From Streptomyces spiroverticillatus (lineage in GTDB: Bacteria > Actinomycetota > Actinomycetes > Streptomycetales > Streptomycetaceae), in assembly GCA_014650415.1 (NCBI GenBank), contig BMUX01000039.1, positions 1-35,100 of the forward strand: DNA of 35,100 nt, given 5' to 3'. A program made the position numbers and the translations under genes. Below the pieces are notes generated by a model that ran no database searches, was not told the origin of the DNA, and was given only the letters and a program-made list of their open reading frames with translations. Positions 5,836 through 13,581 of the stretch are shown piece by piece. Numbering within the stretch: the stretch's first letter is position 1; each line of letters begins with the position of its first letter.

Positions 5836-6822
5836 ATGAATGAGAAGGACGACGACGCAGGAACCAACCCGAACCCGACACTCTCGCCCGTCGCGAGTGC
5901 CCTACTCGCAGAGCTTCGGCAGGGGTATCTAGCACCCGAGGGCACACCGGGGCTGGACGAGCTGGTGCCGCTGCGTCTGTCCTCGCGGGACCCGATCACC
6001 GGCCTGTACGGGGTTACCCATCTGCGTCACGCGGAGCGCACCTACCTACAGCAGGAGTACGCGCGGATAGAGGAAGCCTTGAAACGGGCACGGGGAATGT
6101 CAGACTTGATAGCCGCTTTCGAGAACCCATTCAGCTTCCGGGGCATAACGGGAGTCGAAAGGCTCGCGAACAAGGCAGCCGTAAATGCGGCAATCCAGAG
6201 GGCTACCAGCGTCAGCACGTCCCACCACTACTCGTCTCAGATCAACGAGCGCCGGAAAGAGGTAATCGAGCCCGCCACAGCGCGCGACATTGCCTCACTG
6301 GAACGAGGAATCAAACAGCGCACGATCTACCCCGAGAGCGCGAGGACTCGCGCAATCGAGAGAGCCTACGTAGCGGAAGTATCCGCCCACGGGGCCGAAG
6401 TCCGGACGACAAGCTACCCTTTTGAACGCATCATCATCCTTGACAGTAAGGTGGTGTTCGTTCTGGATTACGCCGTGCCGGATGAGGAAGACAACCAACC
6501 GGCACTGATGATCACAGACCCCTCGCTGGTCGCACTCTTGTGTCGGATCTATGACCAGCAATGGGAGCGCGCTACCCCATGGGTAGGCGAAGCCCCTGCG
6601 GTAGCTGGAGACGAAATAACGCCCCGCATGTGGCAAGTGATCAAGGGCATGTGGGAGCGCGTGCCCCTGAAAACGATTGCCCACAACAACGGGGTAAGCC
6701 TGTCAACGATCCACGGCGACCGGCAGAAGTGGTTTAACCTCACCGGGGCGCGTTCAGAAATGCAACTCGGTGTGTGGTACGTGTCCAAGGAAGGCACCGA
6801 GTTGCGCCGCTTGGCCGAGTAG
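5836..6822 (+). CDS. LuxR/TrmB-like transcriptional regulator
   Basis: 328 residues. The ATG at 5836 is preferred because AAGGGG lies five bases upstream; an ATG at 5833 and a TTG at 5821 are in frame. The C-terminal 60 residues (ITPRMWQVIKGMWERVPLKTIAHNN, then GVSLSTIHGDRQKW) fit a LuxR-type helix-turn-helix. The middle (IERAYVAEVSAHGAEVRTT, YPFERIIILDSKVVFVLDY, then ALMITDPSLVALLCRIYDQQWERATP) matches the effector part of Streptomyces TrmB-like LuxR regulators. The N-terminal 150 residues lack the usual winged helix and are unfamiliar. It is the only rightward gene of the phage, behind a region of palindromes, so it is a good candidate for a lysogeny or immunity regulator. That role is inferred from position. 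Confidence 0.75.
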   Translation: MNEKDDDAGTNPNPTLSPVASALLAELRQGYLAPEGTPGLDELVPLRLSSRDPITGLYGVTHLRHAERTYLQQEYARIEEALKRARGMSDLIAAFENPFSFRGITGVERLANKAAVNAAIQRATSVSTSHHYSSQINERRKEVIEPATARDIASLERGIKQRTIYPESARTRAIERAYVAEVSAHGAEVRTTSYPFERIIILDSKVVFVLDYAVPDEEDNQPALMITDPSLVALLCRIYDQQWERATPWVGEAPAVAGDEITPRMWQVIKGMWERVPLKTIAHNNGVSLSTIHGDRQKWFNLTGARSEMQLGVWYVSKEGTELRRLAE

Positions 6823-6835
6823 CGCAAAGGGCAAA

Positions 6836-6859
6836 GCCCCCGTCCGGGTGGGCGGGGGT
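6836..6859. terminator. Bidirectional hairpin between converging genes
   Basis: GCCCCCG (6836-6842) with CGGGGGT (6853-6859). On the minus strand it is followed by CTTTGCCCTTT. It lies between the ends of the rightward regulator (6822) and the leftward small gene (6867). Confidence 0.65.
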
Positions 6860-6866
6860 GATTGCT

Positions 6867-7025
6867 CTATCGGGGGTGGGGTACTGGCTTCGGCAGTCTC
6901 TCGCCGGCGCGGCGGGTCACAGTGGCTATGGTGCGCCCCGAGCCGTCCCGCACACGAATGTCCAGCAGGGGGCCGGTCCGCGTAATTTCGATGGTGCCCC
7001 CCTCGCGGGCGGGCCACGTGGTCAT
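6867..7025 (-). CDS. Small protein downstream of sigma factor, 52 residues
   Basis: The ATG at 7025 overlaps the TGA of the sigma-like gene (ATGA). The product begins MTTWPAREGGTIEITRTGP and contains LLDIRVRDGSGRTIATVTR, then a proline-rich end. The alternating pattern suggests a small beta-rich protein. Translational coupling to the sigma factor gene suggests a partner role, such as regulator of that factor, but this is a guess. Confidence 0.6.
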   Translation of the reverse strand: MTTWPAREGGTIEITRTGPLLDIRVRDGSGRTIATVTRRAGERLPKPVPHPR

Positions 7026-7846
7026 GCGGTCGCCCCCGCTGCTTCCGACCCCGCAAGGTACAGGGCCGCGAAACGCGATCTTCCCTTAACGCGGGCTTGC
7101 TTGACCTGATAGGGCGTCACTCCCATATCGTCTGCGAGTTCCGCATCCGGGACGTCCCCATAGAATCCGACCGGTGTAATGCCGTGGTCGGCCTTGAGTA
7201 CGTGACGCTGCCTTTCGCTCAATTCACCCAATGCGTGGTGCACTCTCTCGTGCACGGTCCTACGCCTGGTGGATTCGTAGTCGCGCGAGTCAAGCAGATC
7301 AGCCGGTATACCAGACTTGGCAGAGATGACGTCTCTTAGGGTGACTTCCTTCATTTCGTTCGACTCGTGCATTATCGGGCGCTCCAGAGAGTCGACACCG
7401 AGCCAGGAAGTAAGCGCCGCGTACGCCCGTTCACGGGTCATGACACGAGTTCCCATGGCGTCCGTTGTGGCTATTCTGACAGCCTCGTAAGGGTCTCCCC
7501 CGGCGAGCTCTACCGCGCGTTCAAAATCCTTGGCGGTACTTGCACTCACCCCCTGGTAAGCCACCTCGCGCCTATGCCGTGTCATTGCCGTTTGCAGCAC
7601 CCTCCCGACGTAATTGATAAACTCACCCCGTCCGGTTCCTTGGAATTCAGACAGCGACTGCCACAGATGAACGCGCCCAACTTGTGCAAGGTCATCCGTC
7701 AGGTCATAGTCGGTTGCGCCTTTAGTGGTGGCGTAATACATGGCGCGGCTGACTATCAGCGGCTCTGTTGCGGCTATGAGCGCGGACACTGCGGCGAGGT
7801 CATTGTCTTTCGCTGCGGCGATCAGCTCGGGCGTAAGGCTTTTCAT
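7022..7846 (-). CDS. Phage sigma-70-like RNA polymerase factor
   Basis: 274 residues. Residues about 25-95 look like sigma region 2 (LTDDLAQVGRVHLWQSLSEF, then GRGEFINYVGRVLQTAM, as in DL.Q.G...LW.A...F in the family). Residues about 210-262 look like region 4 (ALGELSERQRHVLKADHG, then AELADDMGVTPYQVKQARV), the -35-binding helix-turn-helix. A 100-residue linker with no recognised motif joins them. The ATG at 7846 has CGGAG upstream. It would redirect host RNA polymerase to phage promoters. A terminator (7881-7908) isolates it from the polymerase gene, so it has its own promoter in the 7910-8153 gap. It could instead be a sigma-like DNA-binding protein that has lost core binding. Confidence 0.75.
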   Translation of the reverse strand: MKSLTPELIAAAKDNDLAAVSALIAATEPLIVSRAMYYATTKGATDYDLTDDLAQVGRVHLWQSLSEFQGTGRGEFINYVGRVLQTAMTRHRREVAYQGVSASTAKDFERAVELAGGDPYEAVRIATTDAMGTRVMTRERAYAALTSWLGVDSLERPIMHESNEMKEVTLRDVISAKSGIPADLLDSRDYESTRRRTVHERVHHALGELSERQRHVLKADHGITPVGFYGDVPDAELADDMGVTPYQVKQARVKGRSRFAALYLAGSEAAGATA

Positions 7847-7880
7847 GGGTGCTCCGTGCTCGTGCTTGACGACGCAAAAT

Positions 7881-7908
7881 GCCCCGTCCCGGATTAGCAG
7901 GACGGGGC
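7881..7908 (-). terminator. Hairpin with U-tract upstream of sigma gene
   Basis: GCCCCGTCC (7881-7889) pairs with GGACGGGGC (7900-7908), and ATTTTG follows on the minus strand. Confidence 0.75.
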
Positions 7909-8153
7909 TTGCGCTTGCCCCTGTCGCTGCGTGGCACCGAATTTAGAACTCGGACACCACGGCAACAACAGCCATCAAAGGGGCATACGTGGGCATGAGT
8001 GGGCTAGGTCTCGGGAGCGAAACCCGCCCGTTATCAAATGTGATTCTGAGTGACCCACAAATGCGAATGATCTACTCGCAGTAGTGGAATCGGAATGTGT
8101 AATGCCGCATCATGTGCATATTGGAACCGTTCCCCGTACAACCTTCTGCGGTC
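7909..8153. promoter_or_regulatory. AT-richer gap upstream of sigma gene
   Basis: With the terminator this makes a 307-base gap between the polymerase stop and the sigma start. It is less GC-rich than its surroundings. It holds a hairpin at 7930-7961 (CGTGG/CCACG outer stem, seven-base loop) and GGAACCGTTCC at 8123-8133. No convincing gene is seen; a 15-codon leftward frame (MHMMRHYTFRFHYCE) starts near 8118 behind a GGGGAACGG. Probably promoter and leader sequence. Confidence 0.45.
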
Positions 8154-9998
8154 TCAGTAGTCGGCCCCGTACAGGGACCCCCACGACCGGCCCCCTACTT
8201 CGGCTTCCGCTGCGATGGGCACCCCGAACAGGGGGAACGTCATGCACCGCTCTGTCTCCCGGGCCACGTCGGCAGCGTCCTCGGCCGGTACGGACATGAG
8301 GATTTCGTCATGGATCGGCAGCCGCATGTATTCGAGTAGTCCCGCCGCTTCCATGTTCAGAAGGGCTTGCCCGAGGACGTCCCTCGCGGTCGACTGGCAG
8401 GCGTAGTTGGTCACGGCGTACGTGCGGTCTCGGTCGAGTGGCAGCCGGCGCCCGACCGGGGAGACGTAGACCATGCCGTTCGCGACTGCCTGTCGCTGCC
8501 ATCGGGAAGCCGCCCGTTTGATCTCCGGATACACCCGGTCGTACGCGGCGAGGGCCGACCGAACTTCGGCTTCAGGGGCCCCGGTCTGCCTGACGATTAC
8601 GTCCAGCCCGCCTCCGTAAACCTTTCCGAACGAAATCCCTTTACTGACCTTGCGGTGGCGCGGGGTGAAGTCTGGGCCCCACACCATGCGCGCCGTGAAC
8701 GCGTGCAAGTCCTCGCCGGCCGCGATGGCTTCCCGCATCCGGCGGACGTGGGCGAGGGCTGCCAGGACCCGGAGTTCCACGGCCACAAAGTCGGTGCTGA
8801 CCTTGACGTGTCCGGGCTCGGCGAGGATCGCGCGGCGAACGACGTGATCCGATGACGGAAGCTGGTGGAGCCCGTCCGTGACACTCATCCGGCCCGTGCG
8901 CGCCGCGAGTGGCGCGATGGCCGGGTGTATCCGACCGTGGGCATCGAGCTTGCTCATGAACCCTTGGGCGTAGTCCTCGCCCCACTTCTTTGCGCGCTTG
9001 GCTCTTAGCACGGCGTTCGCGAGCGGGTTGGGCTCTCGGGCTCCGATGCGCTGCCAATCCCGGTCAAGGTCAGCGAGCGGCAGCAATACGGCTTTGTCGG
9101 TCTGGAGTGCCCCGGATTTGGTGCGCTCGGTAAGCGTCTCGCCCATGCCGGCGAGGGCTTCGGCGACTTGTGCCGAGCTGCCGACTTTGGTCACGCCGTA
9201 TCGGGCTGCCATCGCGCGGTACCGCTCGGCTTCCTCGGCGAGACGACGCGCGAGCGGTTCGGCGTATTCCTGGTCAACGAGTAGTCCCCGCCGCTGCATC
9301 ACGGCGCATATGCGGGCTATCTCGTGCTCGTACTGCACCAGCTCGGGGCGGATGCCGAGTCGGCTGTGTTCGCGCCGTAGGACAGGTTCGAGCCGAGCCG
9401 TGAGAATGACGTCAAGTCCTGCGTACAGCAGGAAAGTTGGATCCATGAGCGGAATGCCCGCCCACCCGGTCTCTTTCGTCAGTCCGTGCGCTCTGAAGAC
9501 GCTTTGCAGCCCCGCTTGGGTGTCCGGGGCTGTCGGGTCTACCCACCGTGCCGAAAGAGGCTTTAGGCCCGTCCCTATCCCGCCCTCGGATTGCTGCCGG
9601 GGGTCAATGAGGGTGGCGAGTATGCGGGTGTCGACGGTCCGCGGGGCGAGGGATTCCAACGGGGTGCCAGCGTGCTCGTCCAAGACGAGCCAATCGAAAT
9701 TGGCGTTGTGGATGAGCACGTGCCCGCAGCATTGCAGTGCTTCCCGGGCGTGCTGTGCGTGCTCGCCCCCGCGTTCGTACAGCAACACCCATGCGTCGTG
9801 TGCGTCCCCGAGCTGGACCGTGCGGAGCCGGTAGCCGGGCCGGTAGATATCGAGCCCGGTCGTTTCGGTGTCCACGGCGATAGGTCCGCGCTCGCGGGCT
9901 CGGTCCAGCCATTCGCGGAACCGGTCCAAATCCTCGGCGGTCTCGGGTACGTGCACGGTGACCCGGTCGCCGGCTATGTCATGCCGGAACTCTCTCAA
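8154..9998 (-). CDS. polA-like: Family A DNA polymerase with 3'-5' exonuclease
   Basis: 614 residues, starting at a TTG at 9998 behind AGGGGGAGCA. The N-terminal proofreading domain has ExoI VDTET (Asp43, Glu45), ExoII HNANFDW (Asp102) and ExoIII YAGLD (Asp196). The polymerase domain has motif A STDFVAVELR (Asp403, Glu408), motif B RHRKVSKGISFGKVYG (Arg449, Lys453, Tyr461) and motif C PIHDEI (His563-Asp564-Glu565), so all catalytic residues are present. There is no 5'-3' exonuclease domain, as usual for phage replicative polymerases. It replicates the phage genome with the primase-helicase encoded just upstream; a terminator between them (10018-10049) implies partly separate expression. Confidence 0.95.
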   Translation of the reverse strand: MREFRHDIAGDRVTVHVPETAEDLDRFREWLDRARERGPIAVDTETTGLDIYRPGYRLRTVQLGDAHDAWVLLYERGGEHAQHAREALQCCGHVLIHNANFDWLVLDEHAGTPLESLAPRTVDTRILATLIDPRQQSEGGIGTGLKPLSARWVDPTAPDTQAGLQSVFRAHGLTKETGWAGIPLMDPTFLLYAGLDVILTARLEPVLRREHSRLGIRPELVQYEHEIARICAVMQRRGLLVDQEYAEPLARRLAEEAERYRAMAARYGVTKVGSSAQVAEALAGMGETLTERTKSGALQTDKAVLLPLADLDRDWQRIGAREPNPLANAVLRAKRAKKWGEDYAQGFMSKLDAHGRIHPAIAPLAARTGRMSVTDGLHQLPSSDHVVRRAILAEPGHVKVSTDFVAVELRVLAALAHVRRMREAIAAGEDLHAFTARMVWGPDFTPRHRKVSKGISFGKVYGGGLDVIVRQTGAPEAEVRSALAAYDRVYPEIKRAASRWQRQAVANGMVYVSPVGRRLPLDRDRTYAVTNYACQSTARDVLGQALLNMEAAGLLEYMRLPIHDEILMSVPAEDAADVARETERCMTFPLFGVPIAAEAEVGGRSWGSLYGADY

Positions 9999-10017
9999 TG
10001 CTCCCCCTACAGCAAAA

Positions 10018-10049
10018 CGGGCCGCCCACCCGGTGAGGTGGACGACCCG
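10018..10049 (-). terminator. Strong terminator between primase and polymerase genes
   Basis: A 13-base stem with a few G-U pairs (10018-10030 with 10037-10049), followed on the minus strand by TTTTGC. A typical intrinsic terminator. Confidence 0.8.
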
Positions 10050-10064
10050 CGTATGTGTGTCTGG

Positions 10065-12500
10065 TCAGTTGGCGAAGATGCCGGGCCCGGCAACGTCCGG
10101 GCTCTCGTTGGCGTAGCGAAGCCCGACCAGGGCAATGCCAGTCTTAGTCTTCTTCCGCCCTATTCCTCGTTCTTCCATAGCGTCGTAAAAGGTTCGGCGG
10201 GTCCATCGTTCCCGCTGCGGTAGGTTCTCGTCCTCGGCCCACTCCAGATACGAATTGAACGCATCGGTACCGGGCATCACGCGTGACTCGTCGGCCCGGT
10301 CCAGGACACCGGGAAAGAAGCCCGCAAGCTGGTCGCTGGTCTGCCGGTATTCAGCGCTTGCCCCGGTGATTTCCGACGGGTCCTGTAGCCCGCTCCGATA
10401 CCACTCGACTGCCCCGCGTACGGCCCATGCGGCAATGCCCTCGGCTTCGGCAAGTAGCCGCTTGTCTAGGTGGTGGTCGCGTTCATGGGGTGCGAAGTAG
10501 CGTTGAAATGGCAGCAACTTGACGCGCCGCCAAAGCCCCTCATCCTGGCTCTTAAACTTCGGCTTGTGGTTAGTGGCAAGCAACAGAAGAAAGGAAGGTT
10601 TGAACTCAAAGAACTCTCTATGCAGATATCGGGCGTTGATCATGTCTGTCCCCGTGACCCGCTTTAGAATGGCCTCGGACATGGCCTTACCGGATTCGCC
10701 CTCGGAACCCATGACAAGCCGAGCGCCACGCAACGCCGCAATATCGTTCGGAATGCCCCCGCTCCGACGTTCCTCAAACGTGCTGAAAGCTGTTGTGCGC
10801 GAGATTGCCCGGAAGACGTGAGTAAGGGTGTCGACCAGGACCGATTTCCCGTTTGCCCCCTTTCCCCACAGAACGCAAAAGCTCTGTTCTGTGGCGTGCC
10901 CGGTGATGCCGTAGCCGATCATGCGTTGCATGTACGCGGGCATGGACGGCATGGCGGGGAACACTTCGGAGAGGAACGATTCCCAACGGGGGCACGTGGC
11001 ACCGGAGTTGTAGTCGATATCGAGCGCGTACGTCAGTAGGTCGCGCATGTCGTGTGGGCGGATACGGCCGGTACGCAGATCCACCGTGCCGTTCGCGAAC
11101 GCCAAAAGATCGGGGCGGTTGTCGAAATCGGCAGCGTCGACCAGCACCGAGGGAACCGACTTGAGTTCCTTCATGAGTGCGTCAATGCGGCTGGACATGG
11201 TGAAGCCCCTCGCCGCTTGGGTCTGGCCGGCGAGGACGAGAGCGGCCCCCATACGGTGGATTTCCTGCCGTACGCGGGTGTCCGAGCGCACCCACACCGA
11301 GCCGTCCCACGTGAAATACCCGAGGCCGGCCGCGTAGCGGATGCGGCCCCCGCACCATGCCGTGAGAGCGTGCGCGTTCATGGCGTCACTCTCACCGAGC
11401 TGCCCCACAAGCCGAGCCAGGATTTCGGCGGCTTCCGCGCCCTGGTCGCGCGTGACCGACTCGGCTCCCGTGCGCTCGGCAAGCTCGGCGGACCGGGCTT
11501 CGGCCACGGCGTCCGCAGAGTCCTGTACGGGGCGGGCAGTGCGTACCGCGCGGTGCAGCTCGTCCGCGAACCCCTCGGGATTCCGCTCGCGCCAATCAGT
11601 CAAGTCGTCCCCGTCAAAGGGGATATGGAGCCGCAGCGTGGTTACGCCGTGCTCGGCGAGACCGGCCGCGAGCTTCGCCGTGAACCCTTGCCCGGCGGTG
11701 TCGTTGTCCCCGGCAAGGATGACGAGCCGTCCGGCGAGGCCGGCCGCGAGTTCGGCAACCAGCTCGGGCGAGTTGGCGAGGGAAGCACCGCGAATCGCTA
11801 CGGCGTCGTAGCCGCACGCAACCGCTGTGAGCGCGTCTCCCGGCCCCTCGGTGACTAGGACCGTGCCGTATCCGCCGGCGCCCACGAAAACGCCGTACGG
11901 AGACCAGCGGAGCCCCTTCGGGTTGGCGAGGGACAGCCACCGTGCCGGGCAAGCCCCGGAAAGGTCCCGCCCCTGTAGCCCTCGGGCCACACCGTCGAAT
12001 CCGTGCAGGGGGACGGTCAAGCGAGGGTGTGCCCGGAAGCCCCGCGAGAGGTGGGGGAAGTCCTCGCCCTGGTCGCCCTGGTCGACGCCGATTCCGAGTT
12101 CGGCAGCCGCTTCAAAGTTGAGTCCGAACCGGTCGGTGAGGTACTGCCGTGCCCGCTCTGCCCACTCGTCGGAGTAGTCGGCGAGGGCGAGCGACGTGCG
12201 GTCGACGTACGCGGCAAGGGCAGCCACCTGCCCCACGGACACCAGCTCGGGCCGTTCCGCGGTAACGGTGGCACCGGGGCCGGTGACGTCGAAAAGTGCC
12301 GACCAGCCCAACCCAACGGCCTTAATGACGTCCTCGGTACGGCAACCGGCACGGCACGTCATCCGTACCTTGTTGTCCTCGCCCCGCCATATCCGTAGTG
12401 ACGGCCGCGAGTCCTGGTGGGCGGGACAGCGTGCCGAATACCCGCCGTCCTGGTGCTCGTCGACAGTGCCGAAGCGTGCGAGCAGATCAGCGAACAGCAC
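10065..12500 (-). CDS. Primase-helicase (Zn finger, Toprim, SF3 helicase)
   Basis: 811 residues from a GTG at 12500. A CHC2-like zinc finger is formed by Cys25, His28, Cys49 and Cys53. The Toprim domain has the conserved Glu in VTEGPGD (Glu218) and the DxD of LAGDNDTAG (Asp265, Asp267). The C-terminal half is a P4/D5-type superfamily 3 helicase with Walker A GKGANGKS (546-553) and LLLATNHKPK further on. It would open the origin, unwind DNA and prime synthesis for the family A polymerase downstream. The start overlaps the upstream nuclease gene by 14 bases, so the two are probably co-translated. Confidence 0.93.
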   Translation of the reverse strand: MLFADLLARFGTVDEHQDGGYSARCPAHQDSRPSLRIWRGEDNKVRMTCRAGCRTEDVIKAVGLGWSALFDVTGPGATVTAERPELVSVGQVAALAAYVDRTSLALADYSDEWAERARQYLTDRFGLNFEAAAELGIGVDQGDQGEDFPHLSRGFRAHPRLTVPLHGFDGVARGLQGRDLSGACPARWLSLANPKGLRWSPYGVFVGAGGYGTVLVTEGPGDALTAVACGYDAVAIRGASLANSPELVAELAAGLAGRLVILAGDNDTAGQGFTAKLAAGLAEHGVTTLRLHIPFDGDDLTDWRERNPEGFADELHRAVRTARPVQDSADAVAEARSAELAERTGAESVTRDQGAEAAEILARLVGQLGESDAMNAHALTAWCGGRIRYAAGLGYFTWDGSVWVRSDTRVRQEIHRMGAALVLAGQTQAARGFTMSSRIDALMKELKSVPSVLVDAADFDNRPDLLAFANGTVDLRTGRIRPHDMRDLLTYALDIDYNSGATCPRWESFLSEVFPAMPSMPAYMQRMIGYGITGHATEQSFCVLWGKGANGKSVLVDTLTHVFRAISRTTAFSTFEERRSGGIPNDIAALRGARLVMGSEGESGKAMSEAILKRVTGTDMINARYLHREFFEFKPSFLLLLATNHKPKFKSQDEGLWRRVKLLPFQRYFAPHERDHHLDKRLLAEAEGIAAWAVRGAVEWYRSGLQDPSEITGASAEYRQTSDQLAGFFPGVLDRADESRVMPGTDAFNSYLEWAEDENLPQRERWTRRTFYDAMEERGIGRKKTKTGIALVGLRYANESPDVAGPGIFAN

Positions 12501-13008
12501 GCGGCACCCCCGCCCGGTGCATGTCCGCGAGGATGCGCGCGAACTGGTCGACGGTCGTTGTCAGGTACCACCGGCCCGTGTCGAGACCCCGCAGCGAAGC
12601 CGCGAAGCCGTACCGCTCGAACATGGCCCGAGTTGGCAGCCCGAGGGCTGTACGTGTCCGGGTCCACGTACGTACGTCAAAGTGCACACGCCCCGCCCCG
12701 GCACCGAGCCCGCGCGACTTGTGGACGACGACACCGAACGGGAAGCCGGCGTGACGTGCTTCCACCCGTGCTTGCCGAAGCCACGTCGGAACGGCCGGCG
12801 CGCGCACGTCCTTCGCCTCGATGACGAACGGGGGCGCGTGCACGTCACCTACGTCCGCCCATCCCTCCTGCGCGGGTCGACGGACGTTCCGGGGGTTCCA
12901 CGGGTCAAGGAACCTCCCTGTCTCGTCCACCAGCCCGAGGGACCCGTTAAGGAAGTTCCGCACCGAGCTTTCCCATGCCGTCCCGCGTGCCTTATTCGGA
13001 TTCGCCAC
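12487..13008 (-). CDS. PD-(D/E)XK nuclease, resolvase-like
   Basis: 173 residues from a GTG at 13008 behind GGGGGAACA. The N-terminus NKARGTAWESSVRNFL, then DVGDV (Asp52), then FVIEAKD (Glu64-x-Lys66) fits a PD-(D/E)XK endonuclease fold such as phage Holliday junction resolvases. It would cut branched DNA during replication or before packaging. It overlaps both neighbours (17 bases upstream, 14 downstream) in the replication operon. A restriction-type or VRR-NUC activity cannot be excluded. Confidence 0.75.
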   Translation of the reverse strand: MANPNKARGTAWESSVRNFLNGSLGLVDETGRFLDPWNPRNVRRPAQEGWADVGDVHAPPFVIEAKDVRAPAVPTWLRQARVEARHAGFPFGVVVHKSRGLGAGAGRVHFDVRTWTRTRTALGLPTRAMFERYGFAASLRGLDTGRWYLTTTVDQFARILADMHRAGVPRAVR

Positions 13009-13189
13009 TGTTCCCCCGTACTCGCTCTATATCGACTCCGCGCCGTATCGCTATGGACATGGCATGCGCGTACCGCACCCAATCCGGCCGTTGCTCGTAT
13101 CCGTCGACCAACACCACAACGTCCCCGGCCCCGAGCTGCCGTATGTCCCAAAGCGGGGGTGCGCTGTGGGGAGTTATCCGAAGTTTCAT
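12992..13189 (-). CDS. Small hypothetical protein in replication operon
   Basis: 65 residues from an ATG at 13189 with AGGGGGACGGA directly upstream. It begins MKLRITPHSAPPLWDIRQLG and contains DVVVLVDGYEQRPDWVRYAH. No domain is recognised. It is the first gene after the terminator at 13210-13253 and overlaps the nuclease gene by 17 bases. Confidence 0.7.
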   Translation of the reverse strand: MKLRITPHSAPPLWDIRQLGAGDVVVLVDGYEQRPDWVRYAHAMSIAIRRGVDIERVRGNSGESE

Positions 13190-13209
13190 TCCGTCCCCCT
13201 GAAAACGGC

Positions 13210-13253
13210 GGAAGGGCCGGACGGCTCCACTGTGGGGTTCGTCCGGCCCTTCC
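13210..13253 (-). terminator. Strong hairpin terminator
   Basis: A perfect 14-base stem, GGAAGGGCCGGACG (13210-13223) with CGTCCGGCCCTTCC (13240-13253), followed by GCCGTTTTC on the minus strand. Confidence 0.85.
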
Positions 13254-13260
13254 GTGTGTC

Positions 13261-13545
13261 TTACTGGTCGCGCTCGCCCGTCACGTCCGGGATGACGAGC
13301 CGCACGTGTTCCGAGCTGATCCACTCCTTACGCAGACTCTTGCGCTTCGTGAATCCGGACTCGGTGCCGGTCGGCTGGATACGCAGCATGGGCCGTAGGC
13401 GCCCGTCGACAAGCCGCGTAGTTACCCGGTCAACAATGGCGTCCGCGAGCCTCACCCGGTTGCCCTGTCGGGCGGCATAGGCCACTAGGTCCCCTCGGTA
13501 AAGTTCCTCGCCCGCGTAGTCCGTAACCACGCCCCGCTTACCCAT
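13261..13545 (-). CDS. Small hypothetical protein
   Basis: 94 residues from an ATG at 13545 behind GGGGGAACGA. It begins MGKRGVVTDYAGEELYRGDLVAY, which resembles a KOW- or SH3-like strand pattern of small nucleic-acid-binding proteins, and continues with basic segments (FTKRKSLRKEWISSEHVRLVI). No family is named with confidence. It follows the Gp3-like gene and is ended by the 13210-13253 terminator. Confidence 0.7.
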   Translation of the reverse strand: MGKRGVVTDYAGEELYRGDLVAYAARQGNRVRLADAIVDRVTTRLVDGRLRPMLRIQPTGTESGFTKRKSLRKEWISSEHVRLVIPDVTGERDQ

Positions 13546-13581
13546 TCGTTCCCCCGATGCTCGTTAGATGCTGGTAGTCGG

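Noticed and set aside
7930..7961. Hairpin resembling a tRNA anticodon arm with CTA in a seven-base loop (minus strand)
   Set aside because: No T arm with GTTCRA, no acceptor pairing at the right distance; best read as a simple hairpin.
8070..8118. 15-codon leftward frame MHMMRHYTFRFHYCE behind a GGGGAACGG
   Set aside because: Too short and without context as a leader peptide; mentioned only as part of the gap.
8998..9834. Long rightward open frame of 278 codons
   Set aside because: Lies wholly opposite the DNA polymerase gene; composition is that of an antisense frame in GC-rich DNA.
12196..13398. Rightward open frame of 400 codons
   Set aside because: Spans several good minus-strand genes and terminators, and the product has no domain.
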